Shown here: positions 26,617-36,136 of the stretch, one piece after another
Position numbering within the stretch: position 1 is the first letter of the stretch
Layout of the letters: each line of letters opens with the position of its first letter
DNA from: an uncultured Prevotella sp.
GTDB lineage: Bacteria; Bacteroidota; Bacteroidia; Bacteroidales; Bacteroidaceae
DNA: 45,440 nucleotides
Reading direction: 5' to 3'
Assembly: GCA_905196835.1 (NCBI GenBank)
Contig: CAJJWN010000024.1
Span: forward strand, 1-45,440
The notes under the pieces: model-generated
Told to the model about the DNA's origin: nothing
Databases searched by the model: none
What the model saw: only the letters and a program-made list of their open reading frames with translations
Translations under genes and position numbers: made by a program

Positions 26617-29600
26617 ATGTACAAATGGATTTTATGGTGCGTCATGCTATTCGCATGGTGTATCGACTTGAACGCACAGCAGACGGTAAAAGGCTCCGTG
26701 CTGGACGGCTCAAGCAACAACGAGCCGATGATAGGCGCCACTATCCAAGTTCCCGGCACTAAGACTGCCGCCGTGGCCGACCTTGACGGCAATTTCACCA
26801 TCACGTTGCCGGCCGGAAAGAGCCTCATCCAAGTGTCTATGATTGGCTACAAGACACAAGTAATCAACGTAAAAGGCAAGACTTCGGTGCAGGTAATACT
26901 CGAAGCCGACGCCAACGAGATGGACGAAGTGGTAGTGGTAGGCTACGGAACGATGAAGAAGCGCGACCTTAGCGGCTCCATTACGCAAATAAAGGGCGAC
27001 GAGCTTATGGCCGGCAACACCACCGACGTAGCCCACGGACTGCAAGGCAAGATAGCAGGTGTGCAGGTAAGCCAGAGCGACGGCTCGCCCGGTGCAGGCG
27101 TAAGCATCACCGTACGCGGTGCCAACTCGTTCACTACAAGCTCACAGCCGCTCTACATCGTTGACGGAGTGCCTTACGGCACAAACCCGAGCGGCACGCC
27201 GTCGTCAAGCGCCAACGAGGGCAACAACCAGTTTACGTCGCCCCTGTCGATGATTAACCCCAACGACATCGAGAAAATAGAGGTGCTGAAAGACGCCTCG
27301 GCTACGGCCATATACGGCTCGCGCGGTGCCAATGGTGTCGTCATCATCACCACAAAGAAAGGCAAGGAGAGCGACGGCGGCAAGCCTACAATCGAGCTGA
27401 ACGTGAAGCTCGGCTTGCAGACGGTGGCAAAACGCTTGAAAATGCTCAACCCGTACACTTACGCTTTATATCAGAACGAAGGCGCGGCAAACAGCCGTTA
27501 CTATGAAGGAGCAAGCACACAAGACCCTTACCGCGGAGAATGGACGTATCCGTATGTGGGCACTGGATATGTATATGATGCCGGTTCATACAATCCCGGG
27601 CCTGAAGATTTTCTCAATCCGGGTCTGCGCACCGACGAGTACGGCAACGTTGACGAAGTGGCCATAGCCGACTGGCAGGACGAAATCTACCAGACAGCTT
27701 TCCAACAGGACTACAACGTAAGCGTAAGCAACGGCAACGACCGTGGCTGGTACAGCTTTTCGGGCAACTTCACGAAGCAAGACGGTATCATAAAGAACAC
27801 CGGTTTCGAGCGTTACGGCATATCAATCAACATCGGAAGGCACATAACCAAATGGTTGGAAATCGGCACAAGCTCGTTCTTCACCAACACCACGACCGAC
27901 TTCCAGCGCACAGGCTCCGAGAATACGGGCGTAATCCGCTCCGCATTAATCTTCCCTCCAACATACGGAGTACACTCATCGACCGAACAGCTTGACGAGC
28001 TTAACTGGCTCGCCACAAACCCGGTAAACTATGTAAACGGCGCAAAAGACCAATTGAAGCAGATAAGCTGGTTCTCAAGCAGCTACGTAGAAGTGAAGCT
28101 CGCGCCGTGGCTCAAGTTCCGCCAGAACCTCGGTCTCGGCTACAACGACGGCCACCGCGGCACGTACTATGACCGCCACACGCAGGAGGGACGTACTCCT
28201 AACAACGGTTTGGCAGGAAAAGCCACAAGCATATGGAAGAGTCTGACGGCGGAAAGCATCCTTACGTTCGACAAACGCTGGGGCATCCACGCACTGAACG
28301 TTGTCGCCGGTATGACATTTGAGAAGGGAACGGGCGAAAACACGTCAATGACAGTAACCAACTTCCCCACAGACTACACACAGGACAACGACATGAGCCT
28401 CGCCATAGACAGGGCTACCATCGCAAGCAGTACAACCGAACAGGCTCTTGAGTCGTTCCTCGGACGCGTCAACTACACGCTGCTCGACCGCTACATCTTC
28501 ACCGCCAGCGTCCGTACAGACGGTAGTTCAAGCTTTGCTAAGAACAACAAGTGGGCTACGTTCCTTTCAGGCGCATTCGCATGGAGGGCAAGCGAGGAGA
28601 AATTTATCCAAGACCTCAACATCTTCTCAAACCTCAAGTTCCGTTTAAGCTTCGGTCAGACGGGCAACCAGGCCATCGGAGCTTACCGCACACTGAACGT
28701 GCTAAACGCCTCCAACTATCCTTTCAACGGCTCGCTTGAAAGCGGAGTGTCAATGATAGACTGGCGCGGACCTACCAACCCCGACCTGAAATGGGAGACA
28801 ACAGACCAGTTCAACGCCGGAATTGACATGGGATTCCTCGACAACCGCCTGCAATTCACCATCGACTATTACTATAAAAAGACGCGCGACTTGCTGCAAA
28901 ACGTCACCATACCGGGCAGCTCCGGCTTCACGCAGATGATGGTTAACAGCGGTAATGTAACCAATGAAGGACTTGAATTTACGCTCAACTACGACGTGCT
29001 GCGCAACACTCCTGTGAAGTGGAACATAGCAGCCAACCTCTCGTTCAACCGCAACCGCATCGGCGGACTTGACGGAGACCAGTACGCAACATCGCTTTGG
29101 AGCGCGGCAGACCAGGCCTTCCTCCAGCGCAACGGCTGTCCCATCGGTACTATCTTCGGATATGTGGAAGACGGTTTCTTCGACAACCTGGCCGAAGTAC
29201 GCTCCTTCCCTGCATACGCAGGACTGTCTGACACCGAGGCACGCCGCTACATCGGCGAGATAAAATACCGCGACATGAACGTCGACGGGCAGATAACGGC
29301 AGCCGACAAGACCATCATCGGCGACACTAACCCCGACTTCGTGTACGGCTTCACGAGCAACCTGTCGTGGAAGAACTTTACACTCTCCTTCATGCTGCAA
29401 GGCTCGCAGGGCAACGACATACTGAACTATAACCTTACGGACATAAAGATGGGCAACTACGGCAACATAACCCAGGAAGCATATGACCGCCGCTGGACTG
29501 CCGAAAACCCGCAAGCCGCACTATGGCCGAAGGCTACCGCAGGCTATACCCGCACGTGGCTGTTCAGCGACCGATACGTAGAGGACGGCAGCTATCTGAA

Positions 29601-29823
29601 GATGAAGTACATCACGCTGTCCTACAACTGGTTCAAACCGTTCCCCGGCGTACAGAAACTGAACATATCGTTCACGGCAAACAACCTGTTCACGATTACC
29701 AACTACAGCTGGCTCGACCCGGATGTAAACGCCGGCGGCACAAACGCAGCCTGCCCCGGAGTGGACAGCTACTCTTATCCGAGCGCGCGCACGTTTACGC
29801 TCGGCCTCAACTTCACTTTCTAA
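26617..29823 (+). CDS. SusC-type TonB-dependent transporter of the GH26 PUL
   Basis: Complete, 1068 residues. A signal peptide ends at about residue 20 (DLNAQ). A carboxypeptidase-regulatory domain follows (24-100: VKGSVLDGSSNNEPMIGATI, DLDGNFTITLP, SMIGYKTQ), then the TonB-box region DEVVVVGYG (about 106-114), the plug with IVDGVPYG and KDASATAIYGSRGANGVV, and a barrel ending TLGLNFTF. It probably takes up manno-oligosaccharides released by the GH26 enzyme. It lies 25 nt after the three-module protein and 20 nt before SusD, in one transcript. Confidence 0.97.
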   Translation: MYKWILWCVMLFAWCIDLNAQQTVKGSVLDGSSNNEPMIGATIQVPGTKTAAVADLDGNFTITLPAGKSLIQVSMIGYKTQVINVKGKTSVQVILEADANEMDEVVVVGYGTMKKRDLSGSITQIKGDELMAGNTTDVAHGLQGKIAGVQVSQSDGSPGAGVSITVRGANSFTTSSQPLYIVDGVPYGTNPSGTPSSSANEGNNQFTSPLSMINPNDIEKIEVLKDASATAIYGSRGANGVVIITTKKGKESDGGKPTIELNVKLGLQTVAKRLKMLNPYTYALYQNEGAANSRYYEGASTQDPYRGEWTYPYVGTGYVYDAGSYNPGPEDFLNPGLRTDEYGNVDEVAIADWQDEIYQTAFQQDYNVSVSNGNDRGWYSFSGNFTKQDGIIKNTGFERYGISINIGRHITKWLEIGTSSFFTNTTTDFQRTGSENTGVIRSALIFPPTYGVHSSTEQLDELNWLATNPVNYVNGAKDQLKQISWFSSSYVEVKLAPWLKFRQNLGLGYNDGHRGTYYDRHTQEGRTPNNGLAGKATSIWKSLTAESILTFDKRWGIHALNVVAGMTFEKGTGENTSMTVTNFPTDYTQDNDMSLAIDRATIASSTTEQALESFLGRVNYTLLDRYIFTASVRTDGSSSFAKNNKWATFLSGAFAWRASEEKFIQDLNIFSNLKFRLSFGQTGNQAIGAYRTLNVLNASNYPFNGSLESGVSMIDWRGPTNPDLKWETTDQFNAGIDMGFLDNRLQFTIDYYYKKTRDLLQNVTIPGSSGFTQMMVNSGNVTNEGLEFTLNYDVLRNTPVKWNIAANLSFNRNRIGGLDGDQYATSLWSAADQAFLQRNGCPIGTIFGYVEDGFFDNLAEVRSFPAYAGLSDTEARRYIGEIKYRDMNVDGQITAADKTIIGDTNPDFVYGFTSNLSWKNFTLSFMLQGSQGNDILNYNLTDIKMGNYGNITQEAYDRRWTAENPQAALWPKATAGYTRTWLFSDRYVEDGSYLKMKYITLSYNWFKPFPGVQKLNISFTANNLFTITNYSWLDPDVNAGGTNAACPGVDSYSYPSARTFTLGLNFTF

Positions 29824-29843
29824 CACATATATAAATTGACAAC

Positions 29844-31601
29844 ATGAAAAAGACAATAACATACGTCCTGGCGCTCATAATGGGCGCAGGCGTGCTGGCC
29901 GGATGTACAAGCTGGATTGAGGAAGACCCCGACAGCCTCATCACTCCCGACATGGTGGGCGACAGCGAGGACGCCGCAAAGCAATGGGTGACGGGCGTTT
30001 ACAGCAAGTGGGTCAACGACATGTTCCGCTGGGGCTACTTTCCGAGGGTGCTCGAGCAGGACGCCGACTATATATCAGGTCCCGACTGGCTCTTCGGAGG
30101 CTTCGGAGCGGGCAACTTCCAGGGCACCAACGACGACCTCGCACTGCAAGACGCGCTGTGGAACGGATGCTACAACCTGATAGGCCGCGCCAATATGGCA
30201 GAGCGCGAAATACGCGCAATGAGCAACATATCCGAAGTTGCAAAGGACAACGCCATAGGCGAAGTGAAGTTTCACAAGGCGTTCGCATACTTCCTCTTGG
30301 TGCGCGCTTACGGCCCTGTACCTGTGCAGCCGGAGGGCGACACGGCAGACAAGAACCAGCCGAGGCAGACGGTTGACTCCGTGTACAACTACATTATAAA
30401 GAACCTTGAAGCCGCAGCTACGCTGATGTACAAGAACACCGACCAGGCATACGAGGCCGGACACGTAAACGCGGGCAGCGCAGCCGGACTGCTTGCCAAG
30501 GTCTACGCCACCATGGCAGCCGCCGCAATGCCGGCCGGAACACCTATAACCGTGCGCACAGGACCTGCGTATGACGGCGAGGGCGACGACAAAGCCTATG
30601 CTCCGCTGCGCAGCATGACGTTCGCAAAGACCGCCGTCAGCGGATATGAAGACATGGACTCACACGCTCTCTACGAGAAAGCGGCGCAGTGGGCGTGGGC
30701 GGTTATCGACGGCGACTATGGCGACTACGAGCTGCTGCCTTATTCGGAGCTGTGGAAAAAGACGTCGGCAACGGCGTCGGAGTTCATGTTCTCCGTGGCA
30801 TCTGCCGACGGCAACGACACCTACTCTACGCAAGTGCACACCCAGTATGACGGCTACCGCACGGCCGCAGGTTCCGACTTCATAGCCAGCGGAGGATGGA
30901 CGGGCTGCACGCGCCACTGGTACGACCTGTTCGACCACGACGACTACCGCATAACCCAAGGCGTAAAGCACCGCTGGCGTGTGTACACGCAGGAGGAGGG
31001 CAACGGCGGCTTCTACTATCCCTACACTGACGAATACTGCATCGCGGCCACCGGCTACAACCTCAACGGCGACTGGGTAAGCGAGCCTGTAGCTCCTTAC
31101 GACGACGGCGTAAGCTACTATTACAACAAGGACAGCCAGTGTCTCGCCTTCACCACGAAGTATTCCGACGTTACGAACAACGCCACCGAGAACGCCAACG
31201 CCAACTGGCCCTTCCTGCGCTACGCCGACGTGATGCTCATCTACGCCGAAGCGGAGAACGAACTCGGGAACATCGACACGGCACTTGAATACCTGAACTA
31301 TGTGCGCAGCCGCTCCAACGCGGTGGCGGGAAGCCTCACCGGCAACGGCGCGCTCGACACGCAGGACAAGATGCGCAGCGCAATCATAGAAGAGCGCGCC
31401 AAGGAATTCGCCTGTGAGGCCGACCGCCGCTGGGACCTCATACGCTGGGGAATATACCTCGACGCGATGAACGCCATCGGGGCAAACGAGGACTCGGGTG
31501 TGAACAAGGCGCGCCAGGAGCGCAACCTGCTCTTCCCCATACCAAATTCCGAGTTGAATACAAACAAATACATAACCGAGAACAACCCAGGATGGAGCTG
31601 A
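29844..31601 (+). CDS. SusD-family lipoprotein of the GH26 PUL
   Basis: 585 residues with a lipoprotein signal (MKKTITYVLALIMGAGVLAGC, Cys21). SusD features are EVKFHKAFAYFLLVRAYGPVPV at about 134-155, MLIYAEAENELG and the C-terminal CEADRRWDLIRWGIY, and it ends ENNPGW as many SusD proteins do. It pairs with the SusC before it. Low identity by eye to the left PUL's SusD fits a different glycan. Confidence 0.96.
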   Translation: MKKTITYVLALIMGAGVLAGCTSWIEEDPDSLITPDMVGDSEDAAKQWVTGVYSKWVNDMFRWGYFPRVLEQDADYISGPDWLFGGFGAGNFQGTNDDLALQDALWNGCYNLIGRANMAEREIRAMSNISEVAKDNAIGEVKFHKAFAYFLLVRAYGPVPVQPEGDTADKNQPRQTVDSVYNYIIKNLEAAATLMYKNTDQAYEAGHVNAGSAAGLLAKVYATMAAAAMPAGTPITVRTGPAYDGEGDDKAYAPLRSMTFAKTAVSGYEDMDSHALYEKAAQWAWAVIDGDYGDYELLPYSELWKKTSATASEFMFSVASADGNDTYSTQVHTQYDGYRTAAGSDFIASGGWTGCTRHWYDLFDHDDYRITQGVKHRWRVYTQEEGNGGFYYPYTDEYCIAATGYNLNGDWVSEPVAPYDDGVSYYYNKDSQCLAFTTKYSDVTNNATENANANWPFLRYADVMLIYAEAENELGNIDTALEYLNYVRSRSNAVAGSLTGNGALDTQDKMRSAIIEERAKEFACEADRRWDLIRWGIYLDAMNAIGANEDSGVNKARQERNLLFPIPNSELNTNKYITENNPGWS

Positions 31602-31604
31602 TTT

Positions 31605-31685
31605 CAGCAGATGAATAACAAGTGACAAGCAGACAAGCGACAAGGCAAATCATCTTGCCTGCTCGTCACTCGTCAGCTTATCAAC
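31605..31685. repeat. Intergenic inverted repeat of ACAAG words
   Basis: Left side AACAAGTGACAAGCAGACAA, right side CTGCTCGTCACTCGTCAGC, imperfectly complementary. Same build (short words, two arms, small loop) as the repeats at 2.7, 17.9, 20.6 and 22.6 kb but with different words. It separates SusD from the lipoprotein gene. Confidence 0.55.
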
Positions 31686-31701
31686 TAAAAAACATAAACC
31701 T

Positions 31702-32877
31702 ATGAGAACAAGAATAACAACATACATTGCGGCCATGCTTGCACTGCTCACCATGGCAAGCTGCAACGACATCGTCAACTATGACGACGGCTATACGCCG
31801 CTCGAAGACCAGGCCAACACCGGCGAGCCTGTAATAACCGCCGTCTACGACGTCAGCGACACCAAGATGGAGAACCCCATCACCGAAGCCGACGCAGGCC
31901 AGATGGTGCGAATTGTGGGCAAGAACCTCAACAACGTGAAGCGCATAACGTTCAACACCGTAGAGGCCGACCTCTCCGAAGTGTACACATACTCGACCAG
32001 CGCGAACGTGACAATACCGCAGGAGCTGTCGATGGAGCACCAGAACAAAATAGAATACACTACGGACAAGGGCACGGCAACGTTCGACTTCACCGTACCC
32101 TTCCCCCAGCTGCTCGTCAATGCGCTTGAATGCGAGTTCACCGACGCGGGCGACTCCGTGACTATAACCGGCCGGAACTTCGACTACTACGACTTCGGCA
32201 CGTCGTCGCAAGTGACAATCGGCGGCACAGCCCTCGGCCTCGGCTCAATCACCAACACGTCGATGAAGGCCCTCGTGCCCGAAGGAACGACCGACAACAG
32301 CACCATCACCGTAAAATGGACTGACGGTAACACCGGCACGCCGATGACCGCCACCCTGCCCTTCCGCCCCACTCAGCACCTGCTCTACGCCGACTTCAGC
32401 GACGTGACGCCTGCCGTAGGCGGCAGCTACAGCGCAGCCATCGAGGGCGACGACGCCATAACCACGGACGCATCGGCTCTCGGACGGCCCCACGTACACG
32501 TAACAGGCACGTCAGACGCATGGGGATGGAACACCATTGACCTAAGCCGCAACATGATAGACGCAGGCGACCTTACCAACCTTGACGACTACGTGCTCAA
32601 GTTCGAGGTGCTTACGGTCAACGACTATCCCCTGACCGAAGCATCGACACTGCAATTCTCGTTCAACTGGGGAGACTCTTACACGTGGACGCCGGGCGAC
32701 GGCACAGGCCTCAACACCCACGGACTGTGGCAGACCGTAACCCTGCCGCTCGCCCCGATGGCAACCAACGGAATTGTAGCCCCCGGCACATGGCAGACCC
32801 TGCGCATAGTGCTCAGCCCGTCGGCAACATACACCGCCGACTTCCGCATGGGCAACTTCCGCATAGAGAAACGCTGA
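31702..32877 (+). CDS. SusE-position surface glycan-binding lipoprotein with IPT/TIG-like domains
   Basis: 391 residues, lipoprotein signal MRTRITTYIAAMLALLTMASC (Cys21). Two IPT/TIG-type beta-sandwiches: about 45-125 (VRIVGKNLNNVKRITFN) and 130-215 (VTITGRNFDYYDFGTSSQVTI, FGSITNTSMKALVPEG-type ending). The C-terminal half (about 220-391, starting LYADFSDVTPAVGG and rich in Trp: SDAWGWN, FNWGDSYTW, GLWQTVTLPL) looks like the glycan-binding module of SGBP-B proteins. These proteins hold glycan on the cell surface for the SusC/D pair. Placement directly after SusD supports this. Confidence 0.85.
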   Translation: MRTRITTYIAAMLALLTMASCNDIVNYDDGYTPLEDQANTGEPVITAVYDVSDTKMENPITEADAGQMVRIVGKNLNNVKRITFNTVEADLSEVYTYSTSANVTIPQELSMEHQNKIEYTTDKGTATFDFTVPFPQLLVNALECEFTDAGDSVTITGRNFDYYDFGTSSQVTIGGTALGLGSITNTSMKALVPEGTTDNSTITVKWTDGNTGTPMTATLPFRPTQHLLYADFSDVTPAVGGSYSAAIEGDDAITTDASALGRPHVHVTGTSDAWGWNTIDLSRNMIDAGDLTNLDDYVLKFEVLTVNDYPLTEASTLQFSFNWGDSYTWTPGDGTGLNTHGLWQTVTLPLAPMATNGIVAPGTWQTLRIVLSPSATYTADFRMGNFRIEKR

Positions 32878-32948
32878 CCCGCCCGTTAGGCGGACAGTCT
32901 CTTCATCCTGAAAAGAACAAACAGCGCAACACGCTGACACTCAACGGC

Positions 32949-33062
32949 TTGGCAATATACCGCCTTTCACTCTGCAAAAGACGGCATATTGCAAGCCCAA
33001 AGGCCACCTTTCGCCGCCTAAAAGACCACCTTTGACAACGCGAAAGGCCACCTTTCACAACA
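32949..33062. repeat. AAAGGCGG/CCACCTTT repeat cluster
   Basis: GCAATATACCGCCTTTCAC pairs with GCAAAAGACGGCATATTGC, followed by CCCAAAGGCCACCTTTCGC, TAAAAGACCACCTTTGAC and GCGAAAGGCCACCTTTCAC. Fourth cluster of this family in the window, again between two genes of one direction. Confidence 0.6.
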
Positions 33063-33152
33063 CAGCCGGAAACAACGCCGACACCAGGACGCAACCTGCC
33101 ATGCGGCAACCGGCAAATAACAACAAGTTTAACAATCTAAAATCAACACATC

Positions 33153-34520
33153 ATGAAGAAGATTTTTACCTCGTTGTTGCTGCTCGTGGCAACAGTAGTA
33201 ACCGCCAATGCGGAGATGAAAACAGTGTGGGAAGGCTCTCACGAAATAGGCAACTGGGACTGGAACACACGTCTTGAACTGCCGGCCAACACCTTTGCCG
33301 ACATAGCCGACGGCGGACAGTTGGTCGTTACTGTTACCCGCAACACGACGGCTGCCGGCGAAAAGCAGTAGTTTAACTATGAAATCATGGCTAACGACTA
33401 TGTTGCCGGTCGCACGCCTGAGCGCACGACGCTCGCAAGCGGCACAGTAGAGGCCGACGGCGACGTAACTGTCAGCCTTGACGCAGCACAGGCTGCTCTG
33501 CTTAGGGATTATGGCCTGATAGTCAACGGCAAGCATATCATCGTGACAAAAGTGGCAGTTGATGCTCAGGAAGCAAAGGAAGGAACTACCACGACATTGT
33601 GGGAAGGCACGCCTGTAACGATCGGCGACTGGTCAGGAGCGTTGCAACTCAGCTACGACAACAAGCCGCAGGGACTTGCTACAGCCAAGGTTGGCGACCT
33701 GATAACCGTTACTTGCACCACAACCGGCGACGATGCCCAAGTGCAGATAGCAAATCCTGAAGGCTGGCAGCCGTTTGACGAGGACGCACATGCAGCCTTG
33801 CCAGCCGGTTCAGCGGCACAGACATTCTCATACGAGATACCCAATGTTGCCACGTTGGAACTGATACAGTTCAACGGAATCATCGTAAATGGTAAGAATA
33901 TCACTATCTCAAAGGTTGAGCTTACCACCTATCCTGACAGCTATGACGCGGTAGAGATAACCATAGACGACGCAGGGATTGCCACTTACAGCAACTCAAG
34001 CAAGAGCCTTGACTTTACCAATGCCGACGTGACGGCTTACTATGCTACTGCCGTTGAAACGGGTAAGGTGACGCTGACACCCGTAACATACGTTCCTGCA
34101 TGTACCGGCATCATAGTAAAAGGCACTCCCGGCACCCACATGGTAATGACCGGCGAGGGCGAGAACAACACCACAAACCTTCTTAAAGCCATAGGCGACT
34201 GGGAGCAGGAAATAAAGGCTTCAACGACTGAAATATTCAACTACAACTTCGACGAGACATCCGCTACATTCAGCCTCATCACCGTCAACACCAAGATACC
34301 TGCCCGCAAGGCATACCTCGAAACCACGATTGACATCACGCCCGAGACAGGAAGCATCGAGCTCGTCTTCACCGACGGCACCGGCACGGGCATCAACGAA
34401 ATCGAAACCGAAGCCCGAGAGAGCGGCGACAACTCTTACTACAACCTCCAGGGAATGCGCGTAGAGCACCCCACAAAGGGCATCTACATCCACAAAGGCA
34501 AGAAAATCATCATCCGTTAA
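33153..34520 (+). pseudogene. Secreted beta-sandwich-module protein interrupted by an in-frame TAG
   Basis: The frame is open from 33153 to 34520 except for one TAG at 33369-33371 (codon 73). The residues on either side belong to one module (TRNTTAAGEKQ, stop, FNYEIMANDY), so this is a point mutation or a sequencing error, not a gene boundary. The signal peptide is MKKIFTSLLLLVATVVTANA. Two modules of about 110-125 residues follow (WEGSHEIGNWDWNTRLEL ... YGLIVNGKHIIVTKVAV; LWEGTPVTIGDWSGALQLSY ... FNGIIVNGKNITISKVEL), related to those next to the GH26 gene. Then comes a beta-rich region and a C-terminal YNLQGMRVEHPTKGIYIHKG, typical of secreted Prevotella proteins. If the TAG is real, a new start at 33387 would make a protein without a signal peptide. 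Confidence 0.8.
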
Positions 34521-34544
34521 GCCGCCCCATACCGTACAACACAC

Positions 34545-34585
34545 AAGGCGCAACGCAACGGCCAAAAGCCCTGCGCTGCGCCTTT
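34545..34585 (+). terminator. Hairpin terminator at the end of the GH26 PUL
   Basis: Stem AAGGCGCA (34545-34552) with TGCGCCTT (34577-34584), extended inwards by CGCA/TGCG and GGC/GCC pairs. The T tract is short (TTT). It lies 24 nt after the last stop codon. Confidence 0.65.
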
Positions 34586-34698
34586 AACATCAATACCTAA
34601 CGGCAAAAGCCAACCACCAAAGAGTCATACAAATCAAAAAAGAAGTTAAAATCAGCAACTTTCGCCACCCGCCTCTCGCCCGCCTCGATAATTTTCAC

Positions 34699-34706
34699 TA
34701 CCTTTG
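34699..34706 (+). promoter_or_regulatory. -7 promoter box of the tRNA-Phe gene
   Basis: TACCTTTG followed by C, 21 nt before the tRNA 5' end. Confidence 0.55.
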
Positions 34707-34727
34707 CACCCGCAATCAACAAACGAT

Positions 34728-34800
34728 GGTGCCATAGCTCAGTTGGTAGAGCAAAGGACTGAAAATCCTTGTGTCCCCGGTTCGATTCCTGGTGGCACCA
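34728..34800 (+). tRNA. tRNA-Phe (anticodon GAA)
   Basis: 73 nt. The acceptor arm GGTGCCA pairs with TGGCACC, discriminator A. The D-loop contains AGTTGGTAGA, the anticodon arm AGGACTGAAAATCCT has GAA at 34761-34763, and the T arm contains GGTTCGATTCC. CCA is not encoded. An integrase remnant 250 nt downstream suggests its 3' end served as an integration site, but no second copy of the 3' end was found within the window. Confidence 0.97.
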
Positions 34801-34825
34801 CAGCAAAGAAAAGCAAAACAACGTA

Positions 34826-34864
34826 AAATCCTGATTTTCAACGAAAATCGGGATTTTTTATTTT
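34826..34864 (+). terminator. Terminator of the tRNA-Phe transcript
   Basis: A 13-bp stem (AAATCCTGATTTT with AAAATCGGGATTT, one G-U pair) and a T-rich tail, 26 nt after the tRNA. Confidence 0.8.
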
Positions 34865-35012
34865 CCCCAAAAACGCAAAAAAGTGCGGTTCGCGACCGTC
34901 TTTGGTGGAGCAAGAGGTGGAGCAAACGGGTGTTCCAAATATCTCCACCTTGAAAGAGTGCTTTTCGTTGATTCACAATATTTTGCATAGCGTCAAAACG
35001 GACTAGGATTCC

Positions 35013-35020
35013 TACATTTG
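35013..35020 (+). promoter_or_regulatory. -7 promoter box before the integrase remnant
   Basis: TACATTTG, 33 nt before the ATG of the integrase remnant. A TTTG lies 27 nt upstream, more than the usual spacing. Confidence 0.45.
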
Positions 35021-35053
35021 TCGAACTAATGTTTAACTTAAAAGTAGGAGAAA

Positions 35054-35854
35054 ATGAGACGAGATTCATTTAATGTGCTTTTCTTTATCAAGAAAACCAA
35101 GCTGCTGAAGAACGGAGAGGCTTCAGTATGTATGCGTATCACAGTCAATGGCGCAAGAGTAGAAACCAACATCCGCAAAAGCATTGAGCCTGTGTCGTGG
35201 AACCAGGCAAAGGAGTGTGCGAGGGGCAAAAGTCGCAAATCAACCGAGCTTAATAACTACATCGAGGAGAGCCGTATCAAACTCCACCGAATTTACACGC
35301 AACTTGAAGAGAATGGAGAACTTATCACTGCCCGAATATTGCAAGAAAAGTTCTTTGGAGTGGACAAAAAGGTGGAGCAAGTACGCTCCATCATTGGCAC
35401 TATGCGCGAACACAACGAGCAATGCCGAGCTTTGGTGGGTAAAGATTTTGCCCTAATCACCGTAAGACGCTACGAAAGTTGCACCCGCTATCTTGCTGAA
35501 CTTATCAAACTGAAATACGACAAAGAGGATTTGCCTATTACGGAGGTAAATGGCGAACTTGTGCGAGCCTTTGAGTTTTATTTGAAGACCGAGAAGAATT
35601 GTCAGCAGAATACCGTTATCCGCTATATGAAGTGCTTGAAAAAGATTATCAACCTTGCACTTGCCAACGAATGGATAGAGAAGAATCCTTTTGCAGGTAT
35701 TAAGTTTCACGAGAAAGAGGTAGTTCGCGAGTTCCTGACGATGGATGAACTGATGACAATATACCAAAAGGAGTTTTCGCTGCCTCGCCTTGCATTGGTG
35801 CGTGATGTATTTATCTTCGCTGCCTTCACAAATGTTGCACTAAATAAGATATAA
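35054..35854 (+). pseudogene. Tyrosine-type integrase of a Bacteroidales conjugative/mobilisable element, catalytic domain lost
   Basis: The 266 residues cover the N-terminal arm-binding domain (FNVLFFIKKTKLLKNGEASVCMRI..., about 1-100) and the SAM-like core-binding domain (about 110-215), then the first strands of the catalytic domain (FLTMDELMTIYQKEF, LALVRDVFIFAAFT). It breaks at about 35,832, just where related integrases continue FTGLAYxD and reach their first catalytic Arg; none of the R-K-H-R-Y residues is left. The following bases show no continuing integrase frame. It sits right after tRNA-Phe, as element integrases do. A deletion or a later insertion removed the 3' part, so it should be inactive. 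Confidence 0.9.
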
Positions 35855-35879
35855 TTGTAAATCAAGAAGTTATCATCAG

Positions 35880-35967
35880 ACGAAAAGAGAATAGGTAATG
35901 GTTTGGAAACCACCGAGCTTCACCATTCTACTCATTTCCAATAAGTCAATCAACTGTTGCAAAGGTA
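35880..35967 (-). pseudogene. Fossil gene start on the minus strand (promoter box plus 19 codons)
   Basis: A minus-strand -7 box TACCTTTG (35967-35960) is followed 24 nt later by an ATG at 35935 and a short frame MSRMVKLGGFQTITYSLFV that stops at 35876-35878. This looks like the beginning of a lost gene, cut near the point where the integrase also breaks off. The parent gene was not recognised. Confidence 0.35.
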
Positions 35968-36083
35968 CGAAAAAAATTGAAATTACTCCATTAATATGCT
36001 TTTTAAACGGTAATATGTACGAAATAAATTGTTTTTAAATGTTAAATAAGACAATGGTAGAATATTTTTCTGTATAATGTTAC

Positions 36084-36112
36084 TTGTGTATGGAATATTT
36101 TTTATACATTTG
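36084..36112 (+). promoter_or_regulatory. Promoter of the 198-aa protein / XRE-ImmA operon
   Basis: TTG at 36084-36086, an 18-nt spacer and the -7 box TACATTTG (36105-36112), 25 nt before the ATG at 36137. Base composition of the area is very AT-rich. Confidence 0.6.
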
Positions 36113-36136
36113 TTGCCGTATTAAAAAGTTAAGATT

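Noticed and set aside
30660..31643. 327-codon minus-strand ORF opposite SusD
   Set aside because: Val/Ala/Arg-rich shadow frame, typical for antisense of GC-rich codons; SusD on the other strand is certain.
33369..33371. TAG read as a sense codon (recoding)
   Set aside because: Other genes here end in TAG in normal contexts (thiL, the 64-aa membrane protein), so TAG is a stop in this genome.
34728..34800. Repeat of the tRNA-Phe 3' end marking the right border of the island
   Set aside because: No second copy was seen up to 45,440; the border, if any, lies outside.
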